Shown here piece by piece: positions 60,746 to 64,000 of a stretch of DNA of 64,000 nucleotides. The number at the start of each line of letters is the position of its first letter. Position 1 is the stretch's first letter. Position numbers and translations under genes: made by a program. The stretch is from contig CALBCJ010000001.1 in assembly GCA_937926975.1 (NCBI GenBank), forward strand, positions 1-64,000, in the 5' to 3' direction. Origin of the DNA: an uncultured Propionibacteriaceae bacterium (GTDB lineage Bacteria; Actinomycetota; Actinomycetes; Propionibacteriales; Propionibacteriaceae). Under the pieces are notes generated by a model. It was not told where the DNA came from. It saw nothing but the letters and a program-made list of their open reading frames with translations, and made no database searches.

Positions 60746-61282
60746 TCAGACCTGCGCGCCTGGCCTCACTGCTGGTGACCGTGGCCACACCACAGCCCGA
60801 GGCGGGATAATGGGGAAGCTAATAGTTCTGACGTCTCCGGGTTCCATGCCACTCGTGGCGGCATTCTGAATCTGCGTGATAGCCGAGTGCTCCGGTGTGT
60901 CCTTGATGATCACCAGGTTCTCGAACTCATTCGTCCCCGAGTCGTCCAGAGGCAATCGGTGATGAACTTCACGGAAGGTTGCGGGCAGTTTTCCTTCCTC
61001 AACGAAGAACTGTACTTCCTCCTTTGTCATTCCAGCGCGGAGCAGATCCTTACGAACCTCCTCTGATTTCTCTGCCTGCTTGCGCACGTGCTCGATGAAC
61101 TCGCCCCTGACCTTGTTATCAAACTCGCCACGCAAGCGCTCTGTCACAACAGGGTCTCGCTTGCGGTAGCGAATGTCCAGCATCTTGGTCCCCGGCAGCT
61201 CCCAGGTCCCGGGCTTCCGGGCCTTGGGCCCGAACGTCCACCGTGCCGGCTGGTCAGGCAGGGTCTCCCAGCGCTTGGCCAA
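60746..61282 (-). CDS. HNH-type nuclease toxin tip (polymorphic toxin C-terminus)
   Basis: 178 residues as read from TTG 61282. The nuclease core is FREVHHRLPLDDSGTNEF and ENLVIIKDTPEHSAITQ (about 118-150), the HH-N-H pattern of HNH toxins. Residues 20-110 are charged helices. The frame is open upstream with sensible codons (SDETAAPREEAKGWFSRL) but has no ATG or GTG. One fewer G at about 61348-61349 would give a start MSDETAAP, so the true start or a frame break lies there. GC is lower than the flanks. No secretion domain is attached; it would need a carrier. Confidence 0.6.
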   Translation of the reverse strand: MAKRWETLPDQPARWTFGPKARKPGTWELPGTKMLDIRYRKRDPVVTERLRGEFDNKVRGEFIEHVRKQAEKSEEVRKDLLRAGMTKEEVQFFVEEGKLPATFREVHHRLPLDDSGTNEFENLVIIKDTPEHSAITQIQNAATSGMEPGDVRTISFPIIPPRAVVWPRSPAVRPGAQV

Positions 61283-61499
61283 GCGACTGAACCAGCCCTT
61301 AGCTTCTTCCCGGGGCGCAGCGGTCTCATCGGACCATCCTTGGGGTGGCGGTCAGGACCTTCGTCAGACTACCGAGTCAGCTCACCGGCCGCAGCCAAAC
61401 GCCGAGACTGCTGGGGGCTCGCGGCTCCTCCTCCCCTGCTCCTCACAGGTCTACGGATCTGCCGGTCGGGCTCGATAGGGTCGGCCCCCAAGGAGGGCC

Positions 61500-62426
61500 A
61501 TGTCCGACCACTTCACTCAGCAGGCCGGTGCCGGATGCTACCGGCACCCGAACCTGCCCACCCACATCGTCTGCACCCGCTGCGCCCGGCCGATCTGCCC
61601 CAGCTGCATGGTGGACGCAGCCGTCGGCTTCCAGTGCCCCGACTGCGCCCGTACGGGGGCTCGCGAGACCCGGCAGGGGCAGCTCCCGTTCGGCGGGTAC
61701 CCCAGCCGCAGCCCGCGCACCACCACGATCGTCCTGATCGCGGTCAACATCGTGGTCTGGCTGGCGCTGGTGCTCACTGGCTCGTACGCGTCACCCCTGG
61801 CCGACACGCTCCAGCTCACGCCGCGCGGAGTGTGCATGTCCGAGGGCGGAACCCGCTACTTCCCGGAGGCTGACGCGGCCCGCTGCGCCCTGATCCCGCA
61901 CGGCTACTGGGCCCCCGGGGTGGCCGACGGGGCGGTCTGGCAGGTGATCACCAACGCCTTCACCCACATCGCCGCCCTGCACCTCGCCCTCAACATGGTC
62001 GGGCTGCTGTTCCTGGCGCCGGCGACCGAGCGAGTCCTGGGCCGGCTCCGGTTCCTCACCATCTACCTGGTGTCAACGCTCACCGCGTCGGCGATGGTGA
62101 TGTGGTTCTCGGCCCCGACCGACTCCACCCTCGGCGCCTCGGGCGCCCTGTTCGGGGTCATGGGCGCGGTGCTGCTGCTGAGCCGCCGCCTCGGCGGCAA
62201 CGCCACGATGGTGATGGTCATGGTGGCGGCGAACCTCGTCTACACCTTCACCGCGTCCGGGATCTCCTGGCAGGGCCACCTCGGCGGGCTGCTCGGGGGG
62301 CTCGTGACGACCTGGCTGATCATCATGGGCAACCGCTCGACACGGGAGCGCTGGACCTGGCCCGCAGTGGCGGCCGTGGCGCTGCTGGCCCTGGCGGCGA
62401 TCACCGTCCGGGCCCTCATGCTGTGA
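61500..62426 (+). CDS. rhomboid family intramembrane serine protease with N-terminal zinc finger
   Basis: 308 residues. Residues 1-60 are a B-box-like zinc finger (CYRHPN, CTRCARPICPSC, CPDC). Seven or so transmembrane segments follow. Nucleophile Ser in LGASGALFG (about 215) and catalytic His in WQGHLGG (about 258); the HxxxN motif is HLALNMVG. Cuts single-pass proteins within the membrane; substrate unknown. A strong AAGGAGG lies before the ATG. This finger-plus-rhomboid layout is standard for actinobacteria. Confidence 0.92.
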   Translation: MSDHFTQQAGAGCYRHPNLPTHIVCTRCARPICPSCMVDAAVGFQCPDCARTGARETRQGQLPFGGYPSRSPRTTTIVLIAVNIVVWLALVLTGSYASPLADTLQLTPRGVCMSEGGTRYFPEADAARCALIPHGYWAPGVADGAVWQVITNAFTHIAALHLALNMVGLLFLAPATERVLGRLRFLTIYLVSTLTASAMVMWFSAPTDSTLGASGALFGVMGAVLLLSRRLGGNATMVMVMVAANLVYTFTASGISWQGHLGGLLGGLVTTWLIIMGNRSTRERWTWPAVAAVALLALAAITVRALML

Positions 62427-62531
62427 CGCCCCCGCCACAGCCGACTCAGCGTCACGACGAGAGTCCCGCCGCAGCCCCACTGAGCGCGGAGAAGCCCAGG
62501 CACTCATCCGCCGCCTGAAGCGGGCCAGACA

Positions 62532-62571
62532 CGTACGTGCCGCCCACCCCGAGGGATGAGCGGCACGTACG
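62532..62571. terminator. bidirectional terminator hairpin
   Basis: Twelve-base arms CGTACGTGCCGC (62532-62543) and GCGGCACGTACG (62560-62571), 16-base loop, between the convergent rhomboid and beta-helix genes. Confidence 0.7.
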
Positions 62572-62579
62572 CGGGTCGG

Positions 62580-64000
62580 TCAGCGAAACCAGGACCGGAT
62601 CGCCTCGAGCAGCCGCTGCCAGAAGCCGTCCGAGAAGCCCGACGGGTTCGACGCCTTCGGGGTGCTCGGAGCCACGGTCGCCTCCTTCTGCTCGGCCCTG
62701 GGCTCGGCCTTCGGCTGGGCCGGGGCCGAGCTCGCCGGCTGCGACTTCTCCGGCGCCGGGGCCGTGGTACCGGTCGGGGCCTGCTGGGGAGCCGGAGCCG
62801 TGGTGCCGGTCGGAGCCGGGGCCGCGGTACTGGCCGGCGCCTGGGGAGCCGGAGCCGTCGTACTGGCCGGCGCCTGCTGCGGAGCCGGAGCCGTCTGCGC
62901 GCCCTGCTGGGCGGGGGCAGACCAGGCCACGTTCGCCAGCGCTCCGGCATCGACCGTCTGCCCGGCCGGGACACCGATCGCGGCGGCCACGTCCTGCGGC
63001 AGGGCCACGCCCTTGCCCTTCAGGGCGCCGCCCGGACGAGCCCGAAGGTCGTTGTCAGCGCCGTTGTCGCGGGGGTCCAGCTTCTGGAAGAGGTTCTGCT
63101 GGCTGCGGGCCGCCACCACGTCCTGACCGTGCCGGTCGACCGCCAGCTTCACGTTGGCGCCGGTCAGCTCGGCGAGCTTCCCGGGCTCCAGCCAGGCGCC
63201 CCGGGCGTAGTTCCAGCGGACCGGAGCGCCGTTCTGGTCGGTGCGCAGGTAGACGTTGCGGTCCATCCCCGTGACCATCTCGTTGGCGAAGATGTGCCGC
63301 CCGTCGCCGTTCACGTGGCCCCGGATCGTCGCCAGGCCGCTCTTCGAGGTCGCCGACCGCATCAGGACGTTGTTGAAGACCTCGGTGTGCGAGACGTCCC
63401 AGGTCAGCTTGTGCTCGATCGACCAGCGCTCCTCGGAAGTGCACTTGCCGTTCACGCGCTCGTTGCAGCCGGCGAAGCGGGTGTCCTCACGTACCTCCAG
63501 CGGGATGGCGGTATCGACGACCGTGTTGTTGTACACCTTGTCGTGGTCGGATCCCGAGACCATAATCCCCAGGTACGAGCGCTCGACCAGGTTCGATGCG
63601 ATGACCGCGCCGCTGGAGACCTCGCTGAAGATCGCCTCCCGCCCCACGTTGACGAAGTGGTTCCTGGCGATCGTGGCGCCGATCACGCCCTCGTCCAGCC
63701 AGACCCCGATCAGCCGGTCTGGGCTGGTCACGTCCGGGTTCGAGTGCTGTGCCGAGGACTTCGAGTAGTCGTGCCGGTTGCCGAGGTAGCGCGGCCGCAG
63801 GGTGTGGGTGATCTTGACGTCAGCCAGCGTGCAGAACGCTCCGCAGTCGGTGGTGATGAACCCCGACCGGTTGTTCATCGAGAAGGTGTTCCCCTCCATG
63901 GTCAGGTCATGGGACCTGTCGGCGTTCAGGCCCACCGCACCGTTGTCGGTGAAGGTGTTGTGGGACACCACGGCCTTGGCGGCCGAGTCCAGCGCCACGG
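62580..64000 (-). CDS. right-handed parallel beta-helix protein, C-terminal part (runs off window)
   Basis: At least 472 residues; the N-terminus lies beyond base 64000. Residues 1-240 of the visible part are beta-helix coils (short strands with N at turns: SHNTFTDNGAVGLNADRSHDLTMEGNTF, VYNNTVVDTAIPLEV), as in pectate-lyase-like and carbohydrate-binding proteins. Then a Cys pair region, a Pro/Ala/Thr-rich linker of APAPQQAP type repeats (about 365-440) and an amphipathic tail (FWQRLLEAIRSWFR). Probably an exported or surface protein acting on a polysaccharide. Function not settled. Confidence 0.75.
   Translation of the reverse strand, partial: VALDSAAKAVVSHNTFTDNGAVGLNADRSHDLTMEGNTFSMNNRSGFITTDCGAFCTLADVKITHTLRPRYLGNRHDYSKSSAQHSNPDVTSPDRLIGVWLDEGVIGATIARNHFVNVGREAIFSEVSSGAVIASNLVERSYLGIMVSGSDHDKVYNNTVVDTAIPLEVREDTRFAGCNERVNGKCTSEERWSIEHKLTWDVSHTEVFNNVLMRSATSKSGLATIRGHVNGDGRHIFANEMVTGMDRNVYLRTDQNGAPVRWNYARGAWLEPGKLAELTGANVKLAVDRHGQDVVAARSQQNLFQKLDPRDNGADNDLRARPGGALKGKGVALPQDVAAAIGVPAGQTVDAGALANVAWSAPAQQGAQTAPAPQQAPASTTAPAPQAPASTAAPAPTGTTAPAPQQAPTGTTAPAPEKSQPASSAPAQPKAEPRAEQKEATVAPSTPKASNPSGFSDGFWQRLLEAIRSWFR

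Overview
The window is a 64 kb stretch of high-GC DNA whose gene families point to a high-GC Gram-positive actinomycete (Actinomycetota). The evidence is a complete ESX-type (type VII) secretion core (EccB, EccC, EccD, EccE, mycosin, WXG100 proteins), an MptB-like polyprenol-phosphomannose mannosyltransferase, a conjugation-like locus of the SCO6880 type, and frequent GTG starts. The order of the organism cannot be fixed from the sequence alone.

Layout. 1-3.9 kb: a truncated P-loop kinase, a Nif3-like protein, pyroglutamyl peptidase and a MATE exporter. 4.1-19.2 kb: the ESX locus. eccC, mycP and the mannosyltransferase form one minus-strand overlapping operon; eccD, eccB, two WXG100 genes and two further candidate substrates are on the plus strand; eccE and an unknown partner gene lie between them on the minus strand. 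19.3-25 kb: a sugar ABC importer without its ATPase, an Fpg/Nei glycosylase, leucyl/phenylalanyl-tRNA-protein transferase and an EcsC-like protein. 25.2-26.8 kb: a small accessory patch with a frame-broken DUF3800-like gene and an orphan GAD-like/DUF1851 gene. 26.8-37 kb: housekeeping genes (alanine racemase, two HAD hydrolases, a siderophore/iron ABC importer with an iron box, acylphosphatase, metallophosphoesterase).

37.6-51.7 kb: a 14 kb co-directional conjugation-like operon: ParA-like ATPase, a three-domain wall hydrolase (M23, lysozyme-like, NlpC/P60), small membrane proteins, a VirB6/TrbL-like protein, an SCO6880 protein, a VirB4-like ATPase, a VirD4-like coupling protein, a GAP1-like protein, and a protein made of two copies of the same module. 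It has no visible relaxase, integrase or att repeat. It lacks the CGTACG hexamer that is very common in the flanks. It ends in two hairpins. 51.9-55.3 kb holds a DUF4143 ATPase, broken and small zinc-binding-type genes and a Shedu (DUF4263) nuclease-like defence gene of lower GC, and stops at a tRNA-Ala(CGC) whose 3' end faces this cargo.

55.5-61.3 kb: a second type VII region without secretion machinery. Two cassettes, each YbaB-like gene + EspC-like gene + large effector, point at each other. One effector is a WXG100 protein fused to a lipase domain. The other is a CpnT-like N-terminal module with no toxin domain. An HNH nuclease toxin tip and a YrhA/SUKH-like immunity gene feed into the second cassette. 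61.5-64 kb: a rhomboid protease and the C-terminal part of a beta-helix protein that runs off the end.

How it fits together: the ESX core at 5.7-17 kb would export the effectors at 56-61 kb. The two immunity-like genes (26.1 and 60.2 kb), the Shedu gene and the ATPase are typical conflict-system cargo. All functional calls are from reading the translated sequence; no database search was run.
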